Origin: Hemerocallis citrina
Taxonomy: Eukaryota > Streptophyta > Magnoliopsida > Asparagales > Asphodelaceae
Direction of reading: 5' to 3'
NCBI GenBank assembly: GCA_017893485.1
Contig: JACEHZ010000594.1
Location: forward strand, 1-64,000
DNA: 64,000 nt
The notes beneath the pieces were generated by a model that was not told the origin of the DNA, made no database searches, and worked only from the letters and a program-made list of their open reading frames with translations. The translations under genes were made by a program, and so were the position numbers. Shown one piece after another: positions 18,880-51,319 of the stretch. Each line of letters begins with the position of its first letter. The stretch's first letter is position 1.

Positions 18880-20475
18880 CTAGGCAGGGGTGTTCATCTT
18901 GGGAGCTGGAGGTAAGACCCCTTCTTCTTCGACTTCCATGAAGATGGCGGAGATGTTAGTGGTGAGGGGAGTGAACTTCTCAAATCTAGGGGGAGGTCGG
19001 CGCTGGCCGGCATTATCCTTCTGGAGTTTCTTGGCCCCTTCTTCTTCCGTCCCCTTCCTCTTAAACCCGGAGGTAGACCCCTCCCAGTTGGGTTGTTGTT
19101 CGGCCTCTTCGGCCCGGATATACTTTTCTGTGCGGAGGAGGAGGTCGGAAAAGTCATGTGGTGGTTTCTTGGCGAGGGAGGAGCGGAGGTTAGAATTGAG
19201 GACATTGGATTGAAATGCTACCGTAGCGACCGACTGGTCGAGGGATGCAATGGATCTGGCCTCGGTCGTGAACCTCTTCACGTAGTCTCTCAATTTTTCC
19301 CCCTTCTTCTGGTGGAGGTGCAATAGAGAGATGCTCATCTTCTCGGCCCTTCGGCTGCTTACGAAATGTGTGAAGAGGGTTTCGAACTGCTCGAAGGAGA
19401 ATATTGAGGAAGGGGCGAGGCGAGAGTACCATTCTCGAGCAGGTCCTTTGAGTGTGGCGGGGAAGGTTTTGCATAGGAGGGCATCGGAAGCTTGATGGAG
19501 GAGCATCAGAGTCTTAAAGCTTTCGATGTGATCAACTGGATCGGTCTCCCCGGTGTATGTCTCAAACTGGGGAGGTTTGAAACCGAACGGGACGGGTGCA
19601 TCTACTATGGTTCGGGAGAAAGGGGGGCGGCTAGGACGCAGGGTCCTTCCCCTAAGCTCCTCTTCTCGGTTTATCTGACCCAGTTGCCTTTCTACCTCAT
19701 GAAGACGGCGGTTCATGGTGTCATCTCTCCGACGGTAATCTGCCGAGCCCCGAGACTCGTCTTCGTATGAGGGAGAGCGAGGGCTGCGGCGATGGTAACT
19801 TCGGGAGCGACGAGGACTTGGGGTACGCCGGGAGTTGGTAGGAGCAGAACGAGGAGAGGGGGACCGTCGGCGAGGGCTTCGGACTGGAGGAGGGGACGGG
19901 ACCTTCTGCTCGTTAGGGTTTTGACATTGGTTGAGAGCCTGCAGGACGGTCGCTTGGAACTGCTGGAACTCGGCACGGGTGATTGGTGCCTCGTTGTTCC
20001 TGGGCAGTTGCCGACCTGCGGGGGAGTACCTTCTTCGGTAATGGTCGGGAGACTCTTTCCTCCCTCTTCGGACGGGGGACCTGTGGTACCGGTGGCGAGG
20101 AGACCGCTCGCCCGGATGGTGCTGGCGGGAGGCTCCCTCTCGGGCCCGCTTTTCTTCCAGATGGCGGCGGAGATCATCCTCTTTCTGGCGATTAGGGGCG
20201 GCATTGTGGCGACCAGAGGCTCGGGGGTGATGAGAGGCCATAGAGTCCGTAGAGGCGTTGTGGATGGAGATATTCTCTTGATGAAGGGGTTGTTTTTGAG
20301 GGTTAGGGCCCTTAGGAGGTGGCTGATTAGGAGGAGGAAGGTCCTGTTGAAGTGGTTCTTCCACTGCAGGGGGAAGTTGCCCTTGTTGCTGAGTGGGATT
20401 AGGAAGGACTTCGTGCTGCTGATCAGGGTTGGGTGCTCGGTTGGAACCCCTTGACCTGACTTTGCGAGGCGGCAT
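18880..20475 (-). CDS. Tat element 2 Gag
   Basis: ATG at 20475 ([13 protein letters not shown]), chosen because element 3 starts the same way ([13 protein letters not shown]). An upstream in-frame GTG at 20496 is less likely. 531 aa: a basic, proline- and arginine-rich N-terminal half (many RS/SPRR words), then the Retrotrans_gag region (FETYTGETDPVDHIESF ... [18 protein letters not shown] ... KLRDYVKRF). It ends MNTPA-TAG. Element 3 has AAG at this codon, so the stop looks like a point mutation, with read-through as an alternative. Confidence 0.9.
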   Translation of the reverse strand: MPPRKVRSRGSNRAPNPDQQHEVLPNPTQQQGQLPPAVEEPLQQDLPPPNQPPPKGPNPQKQPLHQENISIHNASTDSMASHHPRASGRHNAAPNRQKEDDLRRHLEEKRAREGASRQHHPGERSPRHRYHRSPVRRGRKESPDHYRRRYSPAGRQLPRNNEAPITRAEFQQFQATVLQALNQCQNPNEQKVPSPPPVRSPRRRSPSPRSAPTNSRRTPSPRRSRSYHRRSPRSPSYEDESRGSADYRRRDDTMNRRLHEVERQLGQINREEELRGRTLRPSRPPFSRTIVDAPVPFGFKPPQFETYTGETDPVDHIESFKTLMLLHQASDALLCKTFPATLKGPAREWYSRLAPSSIFSFEQFETLFTHFVSSRRAEKMSISLLHLHQKKGEKLRDYVKRFTTEARSIASLDQSVATVAFQSNVLNSNLRSSLAKKPPHDFSDLLLRTEKYIRAEEAEQQPNWEGSTSGFKRKGTEEEGAKKLQKDNAGQRRPPPRFEKFTPLTTNISAIFMEVEEEGVLPPAPKMNTPA

Positions 20476-20526
20476 GGCTGGAGAAGACCTGTTCACCGGG
20501 AAGAGGGGAGGTCTCTATTCGTTAGT

Positions 20527-20544
20527 TTCCCACAGACGGCGCCA
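20527..20544 (-). other. Primer-binding site of Tat element 2
   Basis: TGGCGCCGTCTGTGGGAA on the minus strand, three bases after the end of the 5' LTR. Identical to the sites of the other two elements. Confidence 0.85.
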
Positions 20545-20547
20545 ATC

Positions 20548-21207
20548 TGTTGCCGCTAAATTTGGTGTGGGGGCAAACAGATGAATTTGTGGATTCTTAG
20601 GAAAACTGAATAGTAAACCTGTATACCTGTTCCGTCGGGCTTCGGTCGTCGATCCCGCCGTAGACCTACAAAAAGTGCGAGACACCGGGGTTGTTCCCGG
20701 CGACGCACCCTCCGACGCTCAAGTCAGTAATCTGAAAGACTATGAAAGAGCGCAAAAACTGGTGAAAGATTGATTACCTCTTGATGGAGATGGATGGGGG
20801 GTATTTATAGGCGTCTCCGGGAACAGATTAGGAATGTAATCCCCGTAGTCTGATAAGGAATATTCTCCTTGTGAACAGATTAGTAATGTAATCTGATAGG
20901 GTATATTCCCCGTAATCAGATAAGGAATTTAATTCCCAAATCCCAGTGAAAAGATAGATGTATATCAGGGCCGTTGATCGTGATTAATCAGGGACCTTGA
21001 TTCTATCTTGTTGGATTGGGTGCGTAGCGGGTTAAAAACCGCACCCTCTTGTTGGTGGATCCACCCGTGGGCTATTGGGCCCTAGGAGGGAAGACCCAAT
21101 ATCCATTTTGGTCCTTTTTGCGGGCGAAATTACCATTTTACCCCTGAGCTTTAAGATTCGTGTCCGATGTGAACGGTCCCGATTTAATCCTATTTTTAGC
21201 CATATCA
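20548..21207 (-). repeat. 5' LTR of Tat element 2 (660 bp)
   Basis: Minus strand TGATATGGC...GGCAACA. It contains TATAAATA (20802-20809) and the GC stem at 20685-20700. Bounded on the right by the target duplicate cctcc (21208-21212). Confidence 0.95.
20802..20809 (-). promoter_or_regulatory. TATA box in LTR of Tat element 2
   Basis: TATAAATA on the minus strand in the 5' LTR, followed by ACC. The same word is at 8994-9001 in the 3' LTR. Confidence 0.7.
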
Positions 21208-21935
21208 CCTCCACTTCTCCTATCTCTCACACACACCATCACATCTCCCCTCTCCTCATCCCCAAAGCCACATCCCACCCCAGACCCAAGCCCAAATGTC
21301 TCCTCTTCCCCAACTCCAATTTCCTCACTCCTCACCGCCCGCAATTATCGTCAATGCAGAGCCCGATATACATCCCAATTAAAACCTCCAACCCAAATGT
21401 ACCTCCCAATTGATTGTGGGGTAATCACAATCTACACATTAACACCATTACCACCACCATAAGCTCTTACTCAGACCTAAAAGAGAGATCCTTTCAACCC
21501 ATCTCAGAGAGATCCTTTCAGTTGACTTGTTTGAGCAACCACCCTCGCCATCCATACCTCGTAAATCCTAGCCTCCCCGAACATCCCGGAACCCTTTCAG
21601 AACATTCTAGAAACCCTAGATCTTAGAACCCCCCTCCCCAAGACTCTACCTTTGTGCTTTCCAGTGTTCGTAACCGCTCAAATCTAATTGCCGCCCCTCT
21701 CACCACCGCGGACGACGACGCCATCTACGACCGACTCCACGCCCCACGTCGGAACCGACCGTCGTCCGAAACTCCGAGTGGAAAGATCGGGAGGAGAAAC
21801 AGATCACCTCTGGAAGAGAGGGATGGAAGGAGGATCAGATGAGGTGTGCAAGTATTGCTGATGGTGGGAAGATCGGGAGCGAAGGAGGAAGGAGGTGATG
21901 CGACGTGAGAGAAGGTAGTAGAGGAGGGGAAACCC

Positions 21936-21985
<50 letters not shown>

Positions 21986-22416
21986 AAAAAAAAAAAACCT
22001 TCAGACCAAGAGTTTTTCTTTTTTGGATTTTTGAGGAGAGCTTCTCTCTCGAGAAACTCTTTTGAAAGATTTTAACTCCAATCTACTGCGCACACACTCC
22101 CTCTCACCTAATAATTAGGGGACTGGTGTGCAAGTGAGCCTCAGACACCAAACCTCTTACTCATTCGTAAAAAGAATTAATATTTAAATAATCTGAGGGC
22201 ATTAACTTTTTTCTTTAAAGAAAAACGAGGGCATTGCAAAAATTAGATATATAATGAACAGACAAAAGGAAAAAAGCATTAGTATCAATTTGAGAAAAGA
22301 TTTAAAATCATTATTGTATACTAAATCATATCTTCAGAGGCAGTCATAATTCAACATTCGTGACACCATTGATTAATCACTATTAATTTTTGTTAAACTC
22401 TATTCTGTAAGCAGGA
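21208..22416. other. Intergenic stretch between Tat element 2 and LINE 1
   Basis: C-rich at 21220-21640, with short frames lacking any motif, then AT-rich. It was continuous with 7851-8739 before the Tat insertion. It contains the C39-A22 homopolymer block. Confidence 0.5.
21937..21997. repeat. C39 run followed directly by A22 run
   Basis: 39 uninterrupted C at 21937-21975 and 22 uninterrupted A at 21976-21997. Both lengths are near or beyond what sequencing reads resolve well, so the true lengths may differ. Confidence 0.8.
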
Positions 22417-22430
22417 CACCACCACAAGTT

Positions 22431-25400
22431 GGTTATCATCAGGGGCAGATGGGATAAGCCGTGGGTAGTTGAAGGAGATTTCAATATCACGCGGTACCAA
22501 GATGAGCATAGAGGTAGAGGTCACGCCCAGTCGGAACTAGATAGTTTCAACAAGAACATTGACGATTTAGAGTTGCTAGAGCTAGAGATGCACGATAGAA
22601 AATTCACATAGTCCAGCATGAGTGCCAACCCGATTTTAGTTAAGCTCGATAGAGTCCTAGTGTCCAACGTCTTGGGGGAATATGTTCCCGCGCGTCAAAG
22701 TAAGATCCGAAGCCCGTTTTACGTCCGACCACCTCCCGATGGTGATAGAGTGCGATCTAGATTATAGATATAAATTCCATCCGTTCAGATTTGAGAAATC
22801 ATGGACTACTTTTGAAGAGACTAGGCAGGTTATTCAGGATTCCTGGATTGGTAATACAAATCAGAATTCAGCAGTTGGAGTCTGGGTGGAAAAAGTAAGA
22901 CGCCTCAGAAAGGACTTGAAGAGTTGGGCAAAGCTTAAATTTTTCAACGTGGACGAGATTAGAGAGACGCTAGGCAACAGGATCTACGAGCTGGAAACGG
23001 TGCAGGAGGAAAGAGAACTGACAGGGCTAGAGAAGGAGGAATTGACAAACGGGAGGCTGGAAATTCTTAACATACAAGCAAGGGAGGAAATACATTGGAA
23101 GCAGCGATCGCGAATTCAATGGCTGAAGGAAGGGGATGCAAACACAAAGTTCTTTCATAAAGTCGCTAACGGAAGAAGAAGACAAAATCACATTGGAGGG
23201 CTTCTCATAGAGGGAAGTTGGTCCGAAGACGAAGAGCTTATAAGACGGCACTTGGACGACAAATTCCACGAGTTGTTGGGAAGCAAAAGCAACGGCAGAT
23301 GCAGTCTTTTACCGAACATGTGGAGCGATACAAAAATTGAGGGAAGTGAGGGGATCGAAAACACCTTCACGGAAGAGGAAGTGATACAGGCAATCAAGGG
23401 CCTAGGGCAAGATAAGGCTCCAGGTCCAGATGGACTCCCAATTTTCTTCTACAAAATCTACTGGAAGATTGTTAAAAGGGATTTGATGAACATCTTCACC
23501 GAACTTCACGACGGATCCGCTAGCTTGGATAGACTCAATTACGCTTCAATTATCCTAATCCCCAAGAAACAAGAAGTGCGAACAGCAGAAGACCTTAGGC
23601 CGATCAGCTTAATTAACGGATCGTTCAAAATCATCACAGAAGTATTAGCACAAAGATTAGCTCCAAATATTCAAGATGTTGTGGCAATATCACAGAGCGG
23701 ATTCATTCGAGGTAGAGACATCATGGATAGCATAGCAGCTGTACATGAAGCCGTCTTTAGAGGGAATAAAGGAAATGTAGACGGTTTTCTGTTAAAGTTA
23801 GATTTCCAAAAAGCTTATGACTCAGTGCACTGGGATTGCGTGGAGGAGGCGCTTCGACTTAAAGGGTTTGGAGAAAAATGGAGAATGTGGATAAGAAGAT
23901 GTATGCACGGAGGAAAATCGTTCATTCAGGTTAACGGATGGCAAGGAAAGGAAATCTGATGCAAAAAAGGCCTAAGGCAAGGGGATCCCCTTTCATCACT
24001 ATTATTTGCTATTGTGGCAGACGGATTGGCTGAGATGATAAAGAGAGCACAGAGCAACAATCAAATCAGGGGAATTGAGATAAAGGGAATTGATCAAGCC
24101 ATGACCATTCTGCAATATGCTGATGATACTCTGTTATTCGGTAGGGCTAAAGAAGAGGAAGTCGTAGCGATGAAAGTGGCTCTAGCTTGCTTCCAAGGTT
24201 GGTCGGGGTTAAAAATTAACCTCCGGAAGAGCTGCGTGATCCCAATTAGCAGTCAGCTATCTATATCGACTGCAACGATAGCCCACATTCTAGGTTGCGA
24301 GACTGCGGAATTTCCGATAAAATACTTGGGGACTCCAATTAGACCGGGCCCGCTGTTAAGAGAGGATTGGACGCCGTTGATCGAAAAGATTGCGAAGAAA
24401 TTAGGAGGGTGGAAGAGTAGATTCCTAACGCTAGGTGGAAGGATTACCCTGCTTAATTCGGTTCTTAACGCCATTCCGTTGTACCTTATGTCTATTTATG
24501 AGGTACCCAAGTGGGTTATTCATAAGATAGATAAAATGAGAAGACGATTCTAATGGAAGGGATCCGGCGAAGGCAACAAAGGATGCCATCTCATTAAGTG
24601 GGGCAGAGTTTGTAAGAAGAGAGAGTTCGGAGGGTTGGGAATCATCAACCTCCATGATATGAACCGGGCTTTGCTAAGCAAATGGTGGTGGAAGATCAAC
24701 AATAGAAAGCGTGGGTGGTGGTCCGACTCCTTTGATCTTTACCGAAGAAGAAAAAAATATAGGTTCGGGGGACGAAGCACAGGAGGGAGGGTATCCTTTC
24801 TATGGAAAGGGATTGCCAAGCAAAGGGAGATCTTCAACACAAACACGAGATGCAGAGTAGGGGATGGTAAAGGCACGAGATTCTGGAATGACAAATGGTG
24901 CGGAGACAGAACTCTAAGGAATTTATTCCCGCAAGCCGCAGAGGTTGTAGTCAACCCTGACTCTCTTGTAGCAGATGTATGGAGAAATAACAAACTCAAC
25001 TTCACGGTGACAGAAGGATTGACACAGGAGAGCATCTCACAATTTGAAGAGCTCAATAGACTAATTCAGGCGGAGGGGGGCCATACGACTAATGAGCCTG
25101 ACGAGAGATGGTGGAACCTTCAAGGTTCACCATCATTCTCAGTCGCGTCAATGTACTCTTGGATCAATGACGGGGGGGATAAGGAGCGGCGTGGAGAGTA
25201 GGATTTGGGCAACGCAAGCACCACTAAAAGTTAAAGTGTTCAGCTGGCTGGTTCATAACGACGCAATTCTAACAAAAATAAATATTAGGAGAAGAAACAT
25301 GCAGGTCGACGTTAGATGCGTGCAATGCCTCCAAACGGATGAAGACACGAATCATTTATTTTTCACGTGCCCTAAGGCGGCCCAAACATGGGAAATTGTC

Positions 25401-25673
25401 TGTAGAGGTTTTGGCTGCACACGGTTCCCTAACTCCACTTCGGAGATATGGGGCATTTGGAGAGACGGGTACATTAGAACACAGGACAGAAGGGCTTGGG
25501 ATTTAGCAGTAGCGGCTACTTTGTGGAGACTATGGCTTGACCGAAATGACTCTTGTTTTAGAAACATTCACAAAAGATTTAATTCTTCAATGCATAACAT
25601 ATTTCTTCTAATTCATGAATGGGCAGGTAATATGGGTCAAGCAAAGAAGATCAGGTTGGCCGAAGAGGAGTAG
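22431..25673 (+). pseudogene. LINE 1 ORF2 remnant: endonuclease end, reverse transcriptase, zf-RVT
   Basis: Frames in order: the endonuclease end (WVVEGDFNITR) in frame 1; RT in frame 2 with APGPDGLPIFFYK, IPKKQ, DLRPISLINGSFKI, SGFIRGRDIMDS, LKLDFQKAYDSVHW, GLRQGDPLSS and the catalytic YADD (24116-24127); then the zinc-binding C-terminal domain with CVQCLQTDEDTNHLFFTC in frame 3. Breaks: TAG near 22609, a shift near 22660, in-frame TGA 23957-23959, TAA 24551-24553, and a shift near the G run at about 25172. A dead copy of a plant L1 polymerase. Confidence 0.9.
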
Positions 25674-25765
25674 TAACCAAGCACCTTCCATAGAGGCGGC
25701 TCTGATGGCGTAGGCTCAGAGGAGTATCTATTTGTAATTTGATGTATTTTGATGTTCTATGATTT

Positions 25766-28272
25766 TTTTGATGAATTGGATAGAGCCAAAAGGCTCCAGC
25801 CATCAAAAATATATTAATCAATAAAACAATGATAATACAATACAAGCGTCAAGGGTTTTACGAGAGGTAAAACAGAAATATACGAAAAAAGAAATACAAT
25901 AACAATAAACAACACTGAGGGCCAAAACACAGTTAAGGACCACAATCCCAAAACCAGAGAAACGTTGCAGAAGGCCCCGAGACCCGAGCTAACGAACCAC
26001 GAGGACTGGAATAAGACTCCCTCCACGATGACAACCAAATCCACTAGCAGTCTTGAGGGACTCTAGTGGCAATCAAGGCGGAAAGACACAGCAAACACTG
26101 GGGATGTCAATGAGCAGGCGAAACTCGACAATGCCCTGACTGAAAAGTAGACACTGAGCCGACTTTCCTTGCGAGAAGGCGAGCGCTCACTCGAATCTTC
26201 GAAAGATCGGTAACTTTCTTTTTGTAACCGCGCTTGACAGGGGGATGGGCAGCACTTGCCGAAGGGGGCAACAATGCCTCAGGATCAGGAGAAGATACAT
26301 CTACAGAAATGGAACACAGGGGGGAGCGGAGACTGCTGGGAACAACCGAAGAGATAGAAGGGATGGAATTGGTGGTGCCGGCCCTAAGTGGAGGAGAAGT
26401 GACGTCCAGGTTAATAGAAAATTTGGGGGGAAGGGAGAGCAAGAAGAGTTTGAAATCCCTCAGGACCAGATAGAGCCATGCTTGAGTCCCTAATAGTTGA
26501 TACCAAGAGAAAAGGCAACCTGGATAATGAAACACGATCGCAGAACATAAGGGTTGGGTGAGCTTCAAAGCACAGGGAGAGTTATAGAACAGAGAAGGGG
26601 CCTTAACATCAATAATAGCTCTTACAAGATACACAGGAGTGGCAGAAGTGCTGGAGTACGGAGCAGACTCCCCCGCACCGCGAGACCACGAAAGATACGA
26701 TGAATAGGACTTAACCCAATCAGGATATATACCCGACTTCCCTAATAATGACGAAGCCACTGAGACAGGTCGGGGGCGAGCCTTGAGAGAGGCCCGGTGA
26801 GGGTTGGAAACAATGGTCGTGAAAACTTTGCGAACCTTAAAAAGGAAAGCAAAATTAGGTCGGATAAGAGTGACAGGATATGCGCGAGGAGAAGAATTAG
26901 ATGGGGAGGAATGCGACGCTGAACTTTCAGCCAAGACAGGGGAGTCGAGGATCTGACTCTCAACCCTACTGTGCTTACAAGCCAAGCTATACAGAAGCTT
27001 GCTCTTTAAGAGGGGGTAATTAAGGAAGGAAAGAAGTTTGGCTGGTAATGGATGACCTTGGGGCCATCCCAGTAGATTTTGAAGGGAAAAAGCAACGACT
27101 ACGAGAGTGACCCAGCTTGTCACAGAATAAACACTTCATTCTGTTCAAACAATCACGCTTAAGGTGCCCAGGAAGGAGGCACCTGAAGCAGGCCCTATGA
27201 AGATCGGGCTTAAAAGACGAAGGGGAGTTAACGCAATTGGGAGAATCCTGAGAGGGGAGTATGAACTCCCCAGAGGAAGAAGAAACATCCCTCTGCGAAT
27301 CTAGAACCGAGGCTGAACGGTCAGAGTTAGCTACCGCTTTGATAAAATTCATAGAAAGAAATCTTCCACGAAAGGAGAAAAAAATAAAGCTCCAATAAGG
27401 GAAGTGTAAAGAGAACACACTTCACAGAATGGAGACCAAAAACACTACCATAGGAGAATCGATACCAGAGCGCAACCACCACTATGCCTCTTAAAGGGGA
27501 GAAAACGCGCTCTCCAAACAGAAGAACAAGAGAGGAGAAATAAGAGCGAGAGAGAGGTTAGATAGAACGGTCAAAATAGAATTATAACTCAGTCTGATCG
27601 TCGACCAGAGCTGAAGTAGTCGCTGGCTAAAAAGTCCCCAGGGAATGGGGAAACACAATGCCAGCACTAACAAACAGACGGCCCGAAAGGATTAACAGCT
27701 AACGGAACAATAACACAGTGCTAATAATAAGCACCAAACCAAAAGAGGAGCTCCAGAGATCCACCCAGAAAACCAATACAACCGGGATGAATGCTAAGGA
27801 CAAACAGTCAGAAAAACTTACAGTGCTCTGTTGAAAATGGGGAATGGAACGCCGCTGGATCGCCGCTGGGTAGAGAAGAAACTCCTGGCTGGCGAGCGAA
27901 CTCGAGAAGGGGACACCGGCGATCAATACCGCTCAGAGCTTGGGGAAGGCGAGACGAAGAACCGCCGAAAACAAACCGTACTGGTCTGGCCCCCGCCGAG
28001 AAGGATAAGAGGGGAGCGGGAAGGAAGAAGCCCCGCGCTACGCCCAGAGATTGCTCCAAGGCTCGCGACCGTACAGACGGAAGGCGCTGGAGGAAGGAAG
28101 AGAGACAAGGCTTCCAGCGGAGAGAGATGGAACGCACCAGCTCCAAATCGAAAAAACTGAGATGGGTCGGTAGGAGTTGGGGAGCTAAACAAAATTGATT
28201 GAAGGACGAAAGCGAGATTGGGGAAGGAGCGACGGGATCTGGGGAGAGAAAGGGCTGAGGAAGAAAGCGAGA
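25766..28272 (-). mobile_element. ORF1-only LINE derivative nested in LINE 1
   Basis: A 2507-bp insertion flanked by the perfect 17-bp repeat ttgatgttctatgattt (25749-25765 and 28273-28289). On the minus strand it begins with a GC-rich leader, has an ORF1-like frame with two CCHC knuckles, and ends with a small hairpin (GAGCC-TTTT-GGCTC) just before CAATTCATC and a short A run. No endonuclease or RT remains. Long TSD plus A tail show LINE-type insertion, so it probably used another LINE's enzymes. Confidence 0.8.
26107..27418 (-). pseudogene. ORF1-like protein with two CCHC zinc knuckles
   Basis: The frame from 27418 carries CFRCLLPGHLKRDC and CLFCDKLGHSRSRC (about 27096-27195), two C-x2-C-x4-H-x4-C knuckles as in plant L1 ORF1 RNA-binding proteins. 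A single shift near 27080 moves the rest into the frame ending at 26107. That part is S/P-rich with a basic tail (VKRGYKKKVTDLSKIRVSARL). About 430 aa if joined. No endonuclease follows before the A tail. Confidence 0.65.
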
Positions 28273-28512
28273 TTGATGTTCTATGATTTAGCTTGTACTT
28301 TTATCGCCTGACTGCGACTAGATTGTTTCTAGGGATTGCAAGCGATATTGGGATTTAGGTTCCCACTTTTGAATTATGTAACTCGTATTACTGTGTTTCT
28401 TTAATTCTCATTAATGAAACGATAACAGAGATCATCTTATTTTTTAAATAAATAAAAATAAAAAAAATAAAAAGAAAAAAAAAAAAAAAGAAAAGGGGCA
28501 CCACCACAAGTT

Positions 28513-28910
28513 AGGAGATTTGATGTTTTGTTTTCCACCGCCTGCAGAAAGGATCAAAACCCGAGATTCATTTCTTTAGACTAAATATTTTATACAAAAA
28601 TCGACATTCCACAACAAACCAAGTTATGAGGACAACACAAACCTCAGGAAAAGACAACAATAGACTGGACAAGATTCAGATATTGGTGTGGTCACCAGCA
28701 AAGGCAACTATATTCCAGCATAAAGCTATAACTCAATTGATCTCCAACTAAAACATTCAATTAATGGGGAAGAAAGAGAAGATTTTGGTCATTCATTATT
28801 TCACAGCAAAAAATCTCAGAAAACAAAATCAGGTTGCAACATAATTCTGACATTTTTAATAGCGATATCCTGAAGCTTATTCACACTTAACTTTCAGATT
28901 AGACAAGATA
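28513..28910 (-). other. Downstream side and 3' UTR of the TPI gene
   Basis: Lies between the LINE 1 target duplicate and the TPI stop codon. AT-rich with no other feature. The polyadenylation site is not fixed. Confidence 0.5.
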
Positions 28911-50768
<21,858 letters not shown>

Positions 50769-50950
50769 TGCTCTTCTTCTCTCCTGTTTGTGGGTGTTTT
50801 GTAAAGAAGTAAGGATCAAGCTAAAATAAAGAGTGGGTAAGGAAAAAGGGGACGACGTTTTTTAGGTGGTTGGAGGATGGAGATGAGAGATGAGATAACA
50901 TGGGGAGGGGGGGCTCCACGTCGGACACGTGTATGTAGCTGGAGCTTTGT
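50769..50950 (-). promoter_or_regulatory. TPI promoter region with G-box
   Basis: A CACGTG core at 50926-50931 (minus strand reading ACACGTGTCC) lies about 160 bases upstream of the start codon, with GATAA at 50894-50898 between. G-box plus GATAA is common in light-regulated photosynthesis genes. The start of transcription is not fixed. Confidence 0.5.
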
Positions 50951-51319
50951 GTAACAGATTGGAGATTTAGGCCAATGATATCATCGCCATTCATTTTTTT
51001 TATTTTTTATTTTTTTTTGCTTTTTTGGTTTTGAGCTATATTTTTTACGCCTCCAACCTTTTATAACAATATTTTCTTTTACAATTTTAGATGGTACATT
51101 TTTATTGAAAATGTATTGTAGAGTAGTTTGTAGTAGGATGTAAATATTGTGTCACCTACCGTTGTAAGATTGTAAAGGTTGTGTTGTGGGTGTAGCATTA
51201 CCCGTTATTTTGAGATTATTTCCGCATAGCTCATCTATAATTTTAGCAATTCAAAATAAGTCGCTCATAAATTATTATTTTCATAAACACACCAACAATA
51301 TAAGTTCTATTTTAAAAAA

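Larger units (their letters stand above)
8740..21207 (-). mobile_element. Complete Tat-lineage Ty3/gypsy retrotransposon 2 (12.5 kb)
   Basis: Reads leftwards: 5' LTR (20548-21207), primer site, gag, protease-RT, RNase H, second RNase H and integrase, then a 5.2-kb 3' UTR made largely of tandem repeats, a purine tract, and the 3' LTR (8740-9399). Both LTRs are 660 bp and differ by eight substitutions with no gap (my count). The element is flanked by cctcc at 8735-8739 and 21208-21212, a perfect 5-bp TSD. The second, archaeal-type RNase H and the repeat-rich 3' UTR are known marks of the Tat lineage. It carries a stop after gag, a frame change in pol, and a changed integrase catalytic residue, so this copy is probably dead. 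Confidence 0.95.
22431..28498 (+). mobile_element. LINE 1 (L1-type), 5'-truncated, with nested insertion
   Basis: Flanked by the 14-bp repeat caccaccacaagtt at 22417-22430 and 28499-28512, and ending in an A-rich tail (28434-28498). Both are signs of target-primed insertion. It starts inside the endonuclease domain, so it is 5'-truncated. Its 3' UTR is split by a second element at 25766-28272. Without that element and one target copy it is about 3.5 kb. Confidence 0.9.

Noticed and set aside
26234..26493. Plus-strand frames around 26234-26493
   Set aside because: Shadows of the minus-strand ORF1-like frame of the nested LINE derivative.
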